From Agaricus subrufescens (lineage: Eukaryota; Basidiomycota; Agaricomycetes; Agaricales; Agaricaceae): a DNA stretch of 64,000 nucleotides. Positions 48,930 through 60,457 of this stretch are shown piece by piece. Position 1 is the first letter of the stretch. Each line of letters begins with the position of its first letter. The position numbers were made by a program, and so were the translations under genes. The notes under the pieces are model-generated. The model was not told where the DNA came from. It did no database searches and worked only from the letters and a program-made list of their open reading frames with translations. The stretch is from assembly GCA_029945375.1 (NCBI GenBank), contig CM057064.1, forward strand, positions 1,364,001-1,428,000, written 5' to 3'.

Positions 48930-49220
48930 GACTACAACTGCAGAGTCAGAACTAAATGGGTTCTGACAAGGGATAGGCATTGACCTCAGTGACATGACAG
49001 CACACTGTGCTCTCCAGCAGATTCTGGGATGCCTGAAGAGCAAAAGTGGATAGAAATACAAAGAGTGGAAAGCTTAGCAGATTGATAGGTATTGAGAGGG
49101 AAATAATCTAGGTCAATTTCAAACTGAGGCACTAGGTACAGGAATTATAAACTTATATACAAGGACATATAGGAGTAGGATACAGAATAGGAATAGTCCC
49201 AGATAAAAAGAATAGGAAAT
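48930..49220 (-). repeat. gypsy LTR/leader fragment
   Basis: Diverged copy of the 24,600-24,880 sequence (shared GGGATAGGCATTG and ACTTATATAC-type stretches). It is cut off by the palindromic array at about 49,220. Confidence 0.65.
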
Positions 49221-50600
49221 TCCCACATCAGTAGAATTCTGCCATGCACAATTATGCCACATCAGTAGAGTTTTACTGTGCACAGTTATCCCACATTAGT
49301 AGAATTCTACTGTGCACAGCTATCCTCTATCAGTAGAATTCTACTGTGCACAGTTATCTTACATCAGTAGAATTCTACTGTGCACAGTTATCTTACATCA
49401 GTAGAATTCTACTGTGCACAGCTATCCTCTATCAGTAGAAATCTACTGTGCACAGTTATCCCACATCAGTAGAATTCTACTGTGCACAGTTATCCCACAT
49501 CAGTAGAATTCTACTGTGCACAGTTATCTTACATCAGTAGAAATCTACTGGACACAGCTTTCCTCAATCAGTAGAAATCTACTGGACACAGCTATCCTCT
49601 ATCAGTAGAATTCTACTGTGCACAGTTATCCCACATCAGAATTCTACTGCATACAGTTATCCTCTATCAGTAGAATTCTACTGCACACAGCTATCCTCTA
49701 TCAGTAGAATTCTACTGTGCACAGTTATCCCATATCAGTAGAATTCTACTGCATACAGTTATCCTCTATCAGTACAATTCTACTGTGCACAGTTATCTTA
49801 CATCAGTAGAATTCTACTGGACACAGCTATCCTCTATCAGTAGAATTCTACTGTGCACAGTTATCCCACATCAGTAGAATTCTACTGCATCCAGTTATCC
49901 TCTATCAGTAGAATTCTACTGTGCACAGTTATCTCACATCAGTAGAATTCTACTGTGCACAGTTATCCCATATCAGTAGAATTCTACTGCAAACAGTCAT
50001 CCTCTATCAGTAGAATTCTACTGTGCACAGTTATCTTACATCAGTAGAAATCTACTGGACACAGCTTTCCTCAATCAGTAGAAATCTACTGGACACAGCT
50101 ATCCTCTATCAGTAGAATTCTACTGTGCACAGTTATCCCACATCAGTAGAATTCTACTGCATACAGTTATCCTCTATCAGTAGAATTCTACTGCACACAG
50201 CTATCCTCTATCAGTAGAATTCTACTGTGCACAGTTATCCCACATCAGTAGAATTCTACTGCACACAGCTATCCTCTATCAGTAGAATTCTACTGTGCAC
50301 AGTTATCCTACATCAGTAGAATTCTCCTGCATACAGTTATCCTCTATCAGTAGAAATCTACTGTGCACAGTTACCCCACATCAGTAGAATTCTACTGCAC
50401 ACAGCTATCCTCTATCAGTAGAATTCTACTGTGCACAGTTATCCCATATCAGTAGAATTCTACTGCATACAGTTATCCTCTATCAGTACAATTCTACTGT
50501 GCACAGTTATCCCATATCAGTAGAATTCTACTGCATACAGTTATCCTCTATCAGTACAATTCTACTGTACACAATGAGTGGAATCCTACTCCACACAGTT
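49221..50600. repeat. second palindromic 34-bp array
   Basis: About 40 units, again with a 34-bp period. The core CAGTAGAATTCTACTG is a 16-bp palindrome and equals the centre of the first array's core, but the spacers differ (TGCACAGTTATCCCACAT, CACACAGCTATCCTCTAT, CATACAGTTATCCTCTAT). Spacer types alternate, which gives a two- to four-unit higher-order pattern. It lies next to the terminal motif at 50,745, like the first array. Confidence 0.95.
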
Positions 50601-50744
50601 TTTACACACTAGTAGAATCCTACCATTCATGTTTCCCCCATCCCAGTAGGATTCTATTATATTTCACATCCCATGCTAGTAAGATTCTACTCCCACTAGT
50701 AGCAGGCTGCTGTATGACTACTATAGTTATACAGGTTGCCTAAA

Positions 50745-50805
50745 ATGTACTGGTGGCTGTATGTGGTTTGTACAGCCGGCTGTATGTGTTATGTACAGTA
50801 TACAT
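50745..50805. other. terminal motif of the second element
   Basis: GGTGGCTGTATGTGGTTTGT, then ACAGCCGGCTGTATG and TTATGTACAGTATACAT, the counterpart of 39,275-39,345 in the same orientation. About 80 bp further on, gene X sequence starts. Confidence 0.6.
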
Positions 50806-50817
50806 CAGTCCCCTGCC

Positions 50818-51080
50818 CCTCCTGACCTGGCTACATCCTTCCTTTGCAGTACGAAACTTAGGCTTCAAAGAACAGTATCTCCGCCTGTAGGCTACTGGAG
50901 CTCCGGATGGACCTTAGAATTTAGAATGCAATGCGACAAGCAGGGCATACTTAACATCTCGTACTCCATCGAACACCTACTCATCAAAGAAGCTCGAATT
51001 TGACGAGGCCTTCTTATTAGCCTTCGTCACTGCCTCTTGAATATGCACATTCTTTGGCATCAAAAAAGTCAACTGTAGCA
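50818..51080 (-). pseudogene. gene X middle fragment beside the second element
   Basis: From about 50,885 it matches 4,705-4,900 in direct orientation (CGCCTGTAGGCTACTGGAG versus CGCCTGTGGGCTACTAGAG). TCCTGACCTGGCTAC at 50,820 resembles TCCTGACTTGGCCAC at 4,678. The rest of gene X (5.0-7.0 kb in the left copy) is deleted: at about 51,085 the sequence jumps to the counterpart of 7,035. Confidence 0.6.
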
Positions 51081-51084
51081 ACCG

Positions 51085-51907
51085 CGAAAATATACAGCAT
51101 ACCTGTAAGCTAGTGCGATATCACTGCGGAATGGATTGCCATTGACCTATTCGAACTCAGCTACTTCGCAGCCTTCGGCGGTGCCACGGTGGATGGACAT
51201 ACTCGTCGTCTAAGCTCCTTCAGTTTCTCGTGGTCACTTTACAGGCGCTTCGTCAGGCCCTCATGTTAAGTCTGCAAAGTTGTTGTCCTTAGAGGTTCTA
51301 TTACTTCCTACTCGCAAAACGCCGCCCATAAACCTCTCGATCCGGCAATCAAGCAGCGAGTTTCAGTCGGTGTCTATTGCCGTGTAACACATCTCACAAC
51401 CAGGAGTACTATTTAATTACCCAGTGATGGCCACTTCACTTCCACCAGAAACTCTTTTCGAAGTTCAACAATATCAGACGGAAGGGAACGTAATACCCAG
51501 CAACGGCGACTCCAGTATAAAAGCTCAGGCTCCTCAGCCACCACGCTTAACCCTGACTATCGAGCTTCATTAACCATGAAGCTTAAGGGCCTCCCTCCCC
51601 AATCCACCTTCGAGTGTCGACCGCTGGGTTGGACCCGTTCCGCGAGTCTTTCCCCCCTCATTGCGGTCTAGCCCATGCCAGAAAGTACTAGACCATGTGG
51701 CCCATCGAGGCCTTCTTCTCCTGATTTGCGTGCAAGGAAACTAATTTTCACTTTTTGCACAAACGTTATCTTGCAAAGGTAATCATGTACCTTCCTATGA
51801 ACCGGAACACGTATACTTATACTATACTCACAGGACATTAAGTAGCTATTTATTGTGCCAGGTATAAATTCCACGTTGCAGGCTTCGCGATACGTTGCCA
51901 CCAGGAA
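51085..51907. other. duplicated spacer upstream of protease copy B
   Basis: Direct copy of 7,035-7,826 with scattered changes. No gene is seen. It likely includes the protease promoter. Confidence 0.5.
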
Positions 51908-53137
51908 ATGTTGCTCGCCTCCTTGGCCGCTGTCCTGATCACCAGTGCCCTCTTCAGCGCCGCCGAGAACCAGGCTCTCGCCAAAGACGTCAGAAGGTAG
52001 TCGTCTTCCCGTATTGGCTTTCCTAACTCCGGAGCTTTTAATAATGATTGTTTTTATAGATGTGGAACATTCATCAGCCAGTCCCAACTGGATGGCATAG
52101 AACGCAAATTCAGCGACCTTCGTCTGGACAAGTCTTTGAAAATTGATATTGCGACAACTCTCTACGTTGACGTTCACTTCCATGTCATCTACGAGAATAC
52201 CACCTTAGAAGGCGGCTATGTCCCGTGCATAGAGTTCTTTATAACTCTACTTTTCGTTGCCTGACGCACAACACTATAGGGATCAACAAATCAGCGACCA
52301 AATCGACGTCTTGAACACTGATTACGCTCTCACTGGCCTGAGATGGAGACACACCAACACGACTCGCACAAAAAATACTCAATGGTTTGATAGTGTCGCT
52401 CCCCAAAAGTTATTATCTCTCTAAATTTTCAATCAGTTTGCACACTGATTTCTATTGATGCAATATTTAGCGAACACGAGAATAACATGAAATCAACTCT
52501 TAGAGCTGGTGATGCTACTACCTTGAATGTCTATTCCGTCGGGTACGCTCCCGTCGCTATCAGATCTCTTCTATGTACTCCTGATCTTACACCTTGCTTC
52601 TCAGTTTTCGGGTAGGCGAAGGTGCTGGACTTTTAGGATATTCTACGTTTCCCTGGGAGTATGGCAATAAATCATCTATGGACGGAGTCGTCGTTCTCTA
52701 TTCCAGTCTTCCCGGGGGGACACTTGCGCCATACAACAAAGGCAGAACATTGACACACGAGATAGGCCATTGGCTTGGGTTGTATCATACATTCCAGGTA
52801 AGGATTTCCTACACGATTCATCAACGAGACCCTTGAAAAAAAAACAGGGTGGATGTGAAGGGTCTGGAGACTTCGTCGACGATACGCCAGCAGAAAGCTC
52901 ACCTGCATATGGATGCCCGATTAAACGCGACAGTTGTCTTAACGACCACGGACTGGATCCTATCCGTAAGTCAGGCTCAGTTTTTGTTTCTGAAGTCGAA
53001 CACTTTCTGATACTGTCTATATCTCAGATAATTATATGGATTATTCAGATGATGCATGCATGAGGGAATTCACAAAAGGGCAAATCTCGAGATTGAGAGC
53101 ACAGATCAGTGTGTTCCGTGGACTGAAGAAGTCGTGA
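51908..53137 (+). CDS. secreted MEP1-like zinc metalloprotease (M43B), copy B
   Basis: Seven exons: 51908-51996, 52060-52224, 52280-52408, 52471-52542, 52605-52797, 52848-52965 and 53028-53137, 291 residues. The leader is [18 protein letters not shown]. The zinc motif [11 protein letters not shown] and Met-turn [11 protein letters not shown] are intact. Three residues found in copy A (after NKSSM) are absent, and the C-terminus ends [10 protein letters not shown], closer to the usual ending of the family. The donor of intron 3 is GTTATT (GTCAGT in copy A), weak but the frame needs this splice. Sits 400 bp from cofilin in convergent orientation, as in copy A. Presumed to degrade extracellular protein. 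Confidence 0.88.
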
Positions 53138-53549
53138 CTCCGGGGTATCGTTACTGAACCAGCTACCGGGATCGAGATTTTTCTTATTGTAAAGTCGAAC
53201 AACCACTAGCGAGCTTTGTATTTCTCAAAAAAGTTCCGAAATGTCAGTCGTGTCTCAAATGGGATTTCCACTACCCTGACTCAAGGGCTGCATGTGACCT
53301 TGATCAATGGGCGCTAGTAACAGAGGTTATCTTGAATCTGATTCTACTCCGGACCCAAAGTGGAAGTTCCGCCCCCGGGTATTATTCTTGAAAATTTTAT
53401 AGAAAATACAACATTAAGAGCGTCGTCGGGCAACGAGTTCGAGTGCAAAGTGAGAGAAGTCGAGGGGGGGAGGAACAAAAAAAAGAAGAATTGGATCTAA
53501 CATTGAGTTTCGACTATTCGAAAGTGATAAGTTGTAAAAGATAACGTCA

Positions 53550-54167
53550 TCAACGAGTTCCCTGTTTGACCTTGGCCAGGACGGCTACGAGAATTATGAG
53601 AAAAAAGGGTCGAATATATGAGATCGACAATATGCTTACTCTTGTATTCAACCTCGTCCGAGTCAGTAGCCTGGACTTCGACGGCAATTCCATCTAAAGA
53701 CTTCTTCAACTCATCGTTTGACCCGGCGTAAAGCATCTTCTGTCGAATGCCCGCATCATCGGGGACCCTATGAGAACAAGACAGGAAGAAAATGTCGAGT
53801 CGGTTAACAAGAGTTGCATAGACACTATCTCGTGAGAGACGTACCACTTTATAAGAACAAGTTTATTACGTTGTCCACCACCCTCAGCTTCGAATTGGAA
53901 ATCAAAAATGGCCCATCGAGGTTCTGTCTTTGGCAAAAGTTCAACGAAATTCTCGTATGTCTCAACAGTTTTGCCGGAAAGGACTTCGTCAACGATAATC
54001 TCCGTCTTTTTGTCGTTAACACGAAGGATGATGTACTTCTCCTTCTTCCCCAATTTGATGTTCTGATATGCTTCGATACATCCAGAGCTGACGCGTACTC
54101 CAGTAGACTAAACGGCGAATTAGATGATGTAAGAAGAAATGGTGTAGAAGAAAAATGTACTTGCCAT
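53550..54167 (-). CDS. COF1: cofilin/ADF, copy B
   Basis: Cofilin, 142 residues, severs and depolymerises actin filaments. Exons: 54167-54165 (only the ATG), 54107-53845, 53767-53640 and 53584-53550. The first intron (54164-54108) starts GCAAGT, the typical GC donor, and ends TTTAG. The other introns are GT-AG. Product features: STGVRVSSGCIEAYQNIKLG, the strand KYIILRVND, WAIFDFQFEAEGGGQRNKL, the actin-binding helix KMLYAGSNDELKKSLDG and the end VLAKVKQGTR. This copy is the better candidate for the working gene, although it has SSGC where copy A has the more usual SPEC. The next gene to the right is alpha-actinin, another actin-binding protein. Confidence 0.85.
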
Positions 54168-54500
54168 GGTGTTGAGAGACTTTGGGCTGAGATGGATGAG
54201 AGATAGGAAAGGGTTGTAATTGCCGCGATGGCTGTGAACTGATATCTTGATCAACCAGATACCATAAAAGGCAACGCAGCACCACCCTTTCCACAGCACT
54301 CGACCCGTTATGAACTCCACGAGACATTGCGAGCGGGGTAGCAGAGTCCCCACAGCTTGTGATGTAATCGCCTTGGCGATGAAAACAACAAATCTCGCAT
54401 ATCGTACAAAAGAAATGTTCATGGGTCTATTAAAGTATATCTATACAATGTCTTTCTTGAGGGCAAAGGGTAATACAAGGTGTTTGCATCACTCATAACG

Positions 54501-57177
54501 TCACTCAACAGCAAAAACCTCATCCAACCATCTCTCATATTCATACTCCTGCTCCCCAGCTCCGTTCGATACACTTGGCATGGCACTCCGCAGATATTCA
54601 ATGGCCGGCGCAGGGAGTTGCGCCAATTGTAAATCTAACTCCGTGACGACCGGCTAGAAATTGTGTTTAAGAATGGGAAAGGAAGAGCAGGTGAGAGAAA
54701 TATTGAAGTTGATCGCACCTTGTCAGAAGCAATCCCCCGAAACGCTTCTAATAATTGGTCGCGTGAGGTTTGATCCTCCATGATATCGACCTTGTATCCG
54801 TCGTGTAAGCATTCAAAGGTAATTCAAATATAAGGCGTACCAAGAGGTTGATGAATGCTTCAAACGTTACTGCGCCGTAGTCACGTACGAGTTCATCATA
54901 AATATAGTTCATGTCATCCTCAGAGTATACAATGCCAAGACTCGCGAGAGCGGCAATCATTTCCGCAAGTTCTAGGGTATTTGATTCATCTTTGTCGAAG
55001 TATCGGAAAGTGCTTTCGAATTGTTCAAGTTGCGCAGGTGTAAGATTTGTCAGGTTCCGTGAAACAATCTGGGCCGCATCGTCAGTAGTAGCCACTACGG
55101 ACAGGATCACGAACGGCTTACTTGATTTTCAATGAAGGTGATTTTCTTAGCGATACTATGGATGACAAGTTCAAGTTCGAAAGCAAGATCTGGGTATGTG
55201 AAAACAGTATAATCGTTCTCCTCGACGTTGGCAGCTTCACATTCGGCTTCTATGGAAGCTACATCATCTAACGCTTCAGTGAATGTAGGTATTCGTTTTT
55301 GAATCTCTTTATATTGCTCTTGTTGAGACTGATAAGTCGTAGATTAGTAGTAGTTCGCTATGGGTAGAATGATCGCAATCTAACCTCTAATGGTCCTTCC
55401 ACATTAGCAAGTTCACGGGAAATGTTCTGAAGACGCTGTTCAAATTCATTGGCAACATCTGCAAATTTCTTTCTCAGAGCTTCTTTTATTCTGAGTGGCA
55501 GTCAACATGGGCAAGGTTGAAGAATAGACACCACCTACTCCCTGATCTGAGCATTAATGCTCCTGGATCGTTTCGCTTCACCGTCTAACAGTTGTTTCCA
55601 TGCATCGTCGACGTCGGCGAGATCTAAACCTTTTGGGGGAACATATTCACGCAGACCGTACGTCCGTAGCTTGGTTTGGATATTCCCAAATAGTGTTGCA
55701 ATATCTTGCCTTTCCGTGACCCAGTCACGCTTCGTGGTCTTCTTGTACGTCGCAAAGTCTGCAGAATGTTGCTTAGCATCGTTGTAGGTGCCATCAAAGA
55801 CGACCGCGTCCCACTGTGCTTGTACATCACTTAGGGCGGAAAGTAGCTGCAAAGTTGTCAAGGTGTATAAATCTTGAATGGCTTTATTAACGGACCTGTC
55901 GAACGCGCCGCTCATAATCATTCCGCGATACCCACACAGATTGCATTAACTCAGCGAATTTCACGACTCGACGAGCAACGGTCTCTGCCTGATCTTTTAC
56001 CAGGTTGGACATTGAGCTCGAGTACACAAAGAGGAAAGAATACCTACTCATCGTGGAGAAGGCATGGAAAAAACTGGCTATGTATGTCATGACACTTCGT
56101 TCGTCGGGTCGAGCGGCATCGCATAAGTCTTCGACCTCAAGAAGTTGCTAAAAAGGTGATCAGCCGAAAAATCGTTTCTCCAATACAATAAAAGATCCTG
56201 ACAGGAATATCGAGATGTTCAGCAGCTACTTGAAAGGCAAGCCTGGTATTTCCATGGCGATCCGTCTACAGCCAGCAGTAAGTTAACTGAACTGCAGAAA
56301 AGACTGATCTTTCCACCTTGTCCAATTTGTTATAATCAAGGAGATCCGGGCGGTGGCAGTGGATGAGTGCACACCTAGGGGAAATAAGCGGCTGGGCGAC
56401 TTTCGGGGACGATGGACGAACAGAGCGAGCCCGTCTGACCAACTGAGAGAGAAATCTTGGACGTTTACTTCTTCATAGGGTTCTGTCTTTCTTTGGCACC
56501 ATAACAACAAGCCCTCTTTAGCGGACAAGCCTTCTTCACTAGGTGAACATTAGCAAGTAAAGTTGAGGTTTAGATGAAAAGGGCGAACCTGATGTCGGCA
56601 ATCGTAAAACGCAAGATCAGGGTCCAAATCATGCCCAAGATAAGTTTCAGGTTTCCGTCAATGATGTCTGTCAAGGAAAACACTGGTTAGGATATTCGTA
56701 GAGCAAGATATGCTACGTGCTTGCATTCCTTCAGGTCCAATATTTGTCAATTTGACACCCCTCGACGTGATAAATTCTAGTGCTTTATTGACATTTTCGG
56801 CTTTCTGCACCCGCATTCTGGGATTTTTATTGTAGCGGCCCAGCGAAGTGTCACCTGGGACAAGTGAGGGTGGTGTTCATGCTATTTTAATCCAAGCATA
56901 CCCATGATTTCCTGAGACGGTGGCATCAGCGATGCATGGGTCTGGGATCGATAGTGCATACCATTAATTGAATCAGCCGAACACCATCGGAGAGGTCTTT
57001 GACGAGAGATGTCATGGGCGGGTAGGAGTTTGCCTCGAGCTTGGTATTGAGCCTGTGTTCACGGTCAGCAAAAGGGCGAGACTGGCAGCAAGGGTGAGAG
57101 CTTGGTGACCATTTGCAAAAAGTGCGCTCCTGGACAGTCCTCGAGTGGGCTTCGAGGCCGGTGTTGATGGGAGCCAT
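54501..57177 (-). CDS. AIN1: alpha-actinin (actin bundling)
   Basis: Actin cross-linking protein of the cytokinetic ring. On the minus strand it starts [17 protein letters not shown] (exon 57177-57110, then 57052-56962) and is spread over about 14 short exons with 50-60-nt introns. Order: two calponin-homology domains ([86 protein letters not shown]), spectrin-type helices ([33 protein letters not shown]), and a C-terminal EF-hand region with one good loop ([12 protein letters not shown]). The end is [13 protein letters not shown]. Only two spectrin-like repeats are present, as in fungal alpha-actinins. After TNIGPE one splice adds a few residues (GMQAH) compared with the usual GPED(I/V). Confidence 0.9.
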
Positions 57178-57251
57178 TGAGGAAGGAGCGCAGGGCCATC
57201 GACCTGCCGGTTCAAAGTCCGGCTCGCGTCTTCTCTCTCCCCACCACCCCC
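57178..57251. promoter_or_regulatory. 74-bp divergent start-to-start region
   Basis: All sequence between the start codons of alpha-actinin (minus) and FACT subunit Pob3 (plus). It contains a pyrimidine-rich stretch (CTTCTCTCTCCCC) right before the Pob3 ATG and no TATA box. Promoter elements must overlap the 5' UTRs or lie in the neighbouring coding regions. Confidence 0.7.
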
Positions 57252-59712
57252 ATGGCCACCACCCAGTTCGACCACATCTTCCACGGCCTCGCCTCAGATG
57301 TCGGCAGTGAGTCCGCACAGTCCCCCGTATCGCCCCCGTATCTCACTGTCGCGTAGAATTCCGTGTTGCACCCAGCGGCATGGCCTGGAAGGGCTCAGAC
57401 TCGGAGGCCGTTGTAGCAATGGCTTCTACAGATATCAAGTGGGCGCAATGGCTCAGGGTAGCCAGAAACTTCCAACTACGCGTCGGTATGCGAGATCACC
57501 GCAAAGAAAAGTTTGACGGCTTCATGCGAGAGGTAGGGTGATTCTGAATTTTACAGCATAGAAAACCACTCATGAAACATCGAAGGATCACGATAAACTT
57601 GCCTCCTTGCTCAAAAATCATTTTGGTATCACACTAGAAACTCGAGAGGTTTCATTCAAAGGGTGGAATTGGGGCGTGACAGATTTCCAAGGTATGTGCT
57701 CGCTGCAATTTCGCCGTAAATGTGGTTCTAATTGTGCGTACTCTAGGCTCCGACCTGGCTTTTATGGTTCAGGATAAAGTAGCATTCGAGTTACCTCTGC
57801 GACACGTCGCAAACTCCAATATTGCCGGTCGAACAGAAGTATCGCTCGAATTCACCCCTCTCGGGAAGAGCAGTAAAGGTCTCGGTGATGAAGTGATGGA
57901 GATTCGTTTCCACGTACCTGGAACACAGAAGTCCAAAGCCACCGGCTCTGATGCTGGATCCCAAAAATCTGATGATGAAGAGGACGACATTAGCGCTGCT
58001 CAAGTGTTTCACGATACCATCAAAGAGAAGGCTGAGCTTGGCCAAATCTCTGGGGACCTCATCCTCAGCTTCGAGGAAATTCTGGTTCTGACACCTCGTG
58101 GTCGTTACGATATGGATATGTCGCATGAATACTTGCGGCTGCGTGGAAAGACCTACGACTACAAGATCATGTACAACTCCATATCAAAACTCTTCTTGTT
58201 ACCCAAGGATGACCAGCGCGTTCTCTTTATTGTAAGTTCCATCCATTGCCCCAAGAATTCAAAAATGCTGAACCATTTGTCAGCTTGGTCTTAACACGCC
58301 CATCAGACAAGGACAGACCCGCTATCAATACCTTGTGATGCAGTTCAGTCGTGAGGAAGAGATTACGGCTGAGCTTAACATGACTGAGTGTGTAGACCGT
58401 ATGCTCTTTCCTTCTAACTACTGATGTTTGTGTACAGAGAAGAAGTTGCTAAATACGACCGGCTAAAGAAAAATTACGAGGACCCTACTTTTGAAGTTGT
58501 TTCCAGCGTCTTCCGTGCTCTAGCGAAGAAAAAGATCATTGGGGCAGGTAGTTTCCAAAGGTATGTTTTGCAAGCATCAGTTTCCAGCTATGCGCATACT
58601 GATTATATGTCTCTTTTTGTTACACCAGCCGAGATGGTCACCCTGGCATCAAAGCCAATCTAAAAGCCATCCAAGGCGATCTTTTCCTACTCGAAAAATA
58701 CATCTTCTTCGTCTCGAAATCACCACTTCTAGTCGAAATTGCCGATATTCATCAAGTCGTGTTTTCGCGTGTCGGTGCAGGCATGGGTGCAGCTGCTGCG
58801 CGTACCTTTGATCTCAAAATCGTCACCAAATCTGGAACAGAGCATACATTCACGTCCATCAATAAAGAAGAACACGAGAGTGTTGACGCATATCTAAAGG
58901 ACAAGAAGATCAAAATCAAGACGGAGACTGTACCGGATGTGGATATGATATTAGCTGCTGGCGTTGGTGACGATGATGATGACGATGATGATGATGATAT
59001 GAGGAGTATTGACTCGGAGGATGACGGTAGACGTGGAAAAAAATCCTCGAAAAAAACTGGTGGAAGTGGCGGTGGTGGTGACGACGATGATGATGACAGC
59101 GAAGATGATGGTGCGTTCCCAAATTTCTGAAAATGATTGTGTATACATACTGACCACGTCCGGTGTCAAACAGAGGACTTTGAAGCATCTGATTCGGATG
59201 AGGGTTCACCAAGCGATAGTGATTCTGATGATTCCGGAGCCGCAACAGCATCAGATGCTAGTGGTGATCTAGCTATTGCAGCAGAAAATGGTAACAAAAA
59301 AGCAAAGGGTGTCAAGGGTAAAGGCAAAGCCGTCGACGGTGCGAAAAAACCTGTCAAAAAGAAGCCGACAGCAGCTGCTGGAGAGGAAAGTGATGCAGAT
59401 GATGATGATGGAGGTAAGAAGAAAGCAGCACCGAAACCGAAACCGAAACCCAAACCGAAGAAGAAATCGGACGATGACGATGATGATGAAATGGAGGTGG
59501 ATGACGATGACAAGCCCAAGGCTAAACCGAAACCGAAACCTAGGCCAAAGGTGAAAGAACCCGCTGCTATGGATGTTGATGGTGACGACAATGGTGGTAA
59601 GCCCAAGCCGAAACCGAAACCGAAACCCAAGGCAAAGGAGAGTTCTAAGAATGGTGAGGAAGCTGAACCGCCTAAAAAGAAACTGAAAACGTCGTCATCT
59701 TCCATGGCTTGA
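57252..59712 (+). CDS. POB3: FACT complex subunit Pob3/SSRP1
   Basis: Histone chaperone subunit that, with Spt16, loosens and rebuilds nucleosomes during transcription and replication. Eight exons: 57252-57306, 57357-57532, 57586-57691, 57747-58231, 58284-58387, 58438-58560, 58629-59110 and 59174-59712, 689 residues. It starts MATTQFDHIFHGL; SSRP1-family landmarks are WKGSDSEAVVAMASTDIKWAQ, FKGWNWG, VAFELPLRHVANSNIAGRTE, the double-PH middle domain (RGRYDMDMSHEYLRLRGKTY; GIKANLKAIQGDLFLLEKY; SKSPLLVEIADIHQVVFSRV), then an acidic region (runs of Asp). No HMG box is present, as in yeast Pob3. Unusual is the end: after a second acidic part there are several KPKPKP runs alternating with Asp clusters, making it clearly longer than yeast Pob3 (552 residues). 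Confidence 0.95.
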
Positions 59713-60457
59713 AAGTCGGGATATCATTTCTGATTTTCAACAATCATCATTTCGATGGGACGTTTTTGAATATTATAGTATAGTATCTCTCTTTTAAAAA
59801 AACACCATCAGTCAATCAATATTTGCGTACTGTACTTTTCTTTTCTTTTCTTCTCTTGCTCCTATCGCTTTCCTAGGATACGTTTTTGATTTTTGTGTGT
59901 AATAAAATAGATAGACGTTCTCCCTGATTAATATGATTGATACATGATGTCGTCTTTTTACGTTATCACAAGAACCGTAAGCTCCTTTATCATACGTATA
60001 AACCAATGTTCCCCGTCCAAATCAAACAGACAAGTCCAACTTTGTGGCTTGCAATCATGCAACCTCTACTTGCGAGGAGAAACCAACAATCTGTCATTGA
60101 AGTAACAGATCTATCAAGTAGATTAAGTTACTTTGATTAAGATCTTGTACTTCCCAGAGAATGAATCTTTGTGAGAACGAATCTTGTTAGAATAATTAGC
60201 CCATACCGACACGTCAACCCTCAGATCTCGCTCACACTCATCCTTCACAACAGATAACGAACAGGACAGGGATATATAAATGATGAATAAAAATACACTC
60301 TAGAATAATAGTGCTCTATACAAATATGTAGTTAAAGTATAAGAAAGAAAACACAAATAGTATGAACAAGTATTGTACCGGCAACACAAAACACAAATGA
60401 AAAAAAAAAAATGAAAAAAAAGAACGCGAATGAAGGAGAGAACCAGAAAAAAAAAAT
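59713..60457. other. convergent intergenic region
   Basis: Lies between the stops of Pob3 and the RA-PH gene. AT-rich, with AATAAA-like signals for both strands (AATAAAATAG at about 59,902; several AATAAA and poly-A tracts at 60,280-60,460). No gene seen. Confidence 0.5.

Noticed and set aside
59166..59705. 179-codon open frame antisense to the Pob3 tail
   Set aside because: It is a by-product of the Lys/Asp/Pro low-complexity codons on the other strand (runs of Ser, Gly, Phe); no gene signals.
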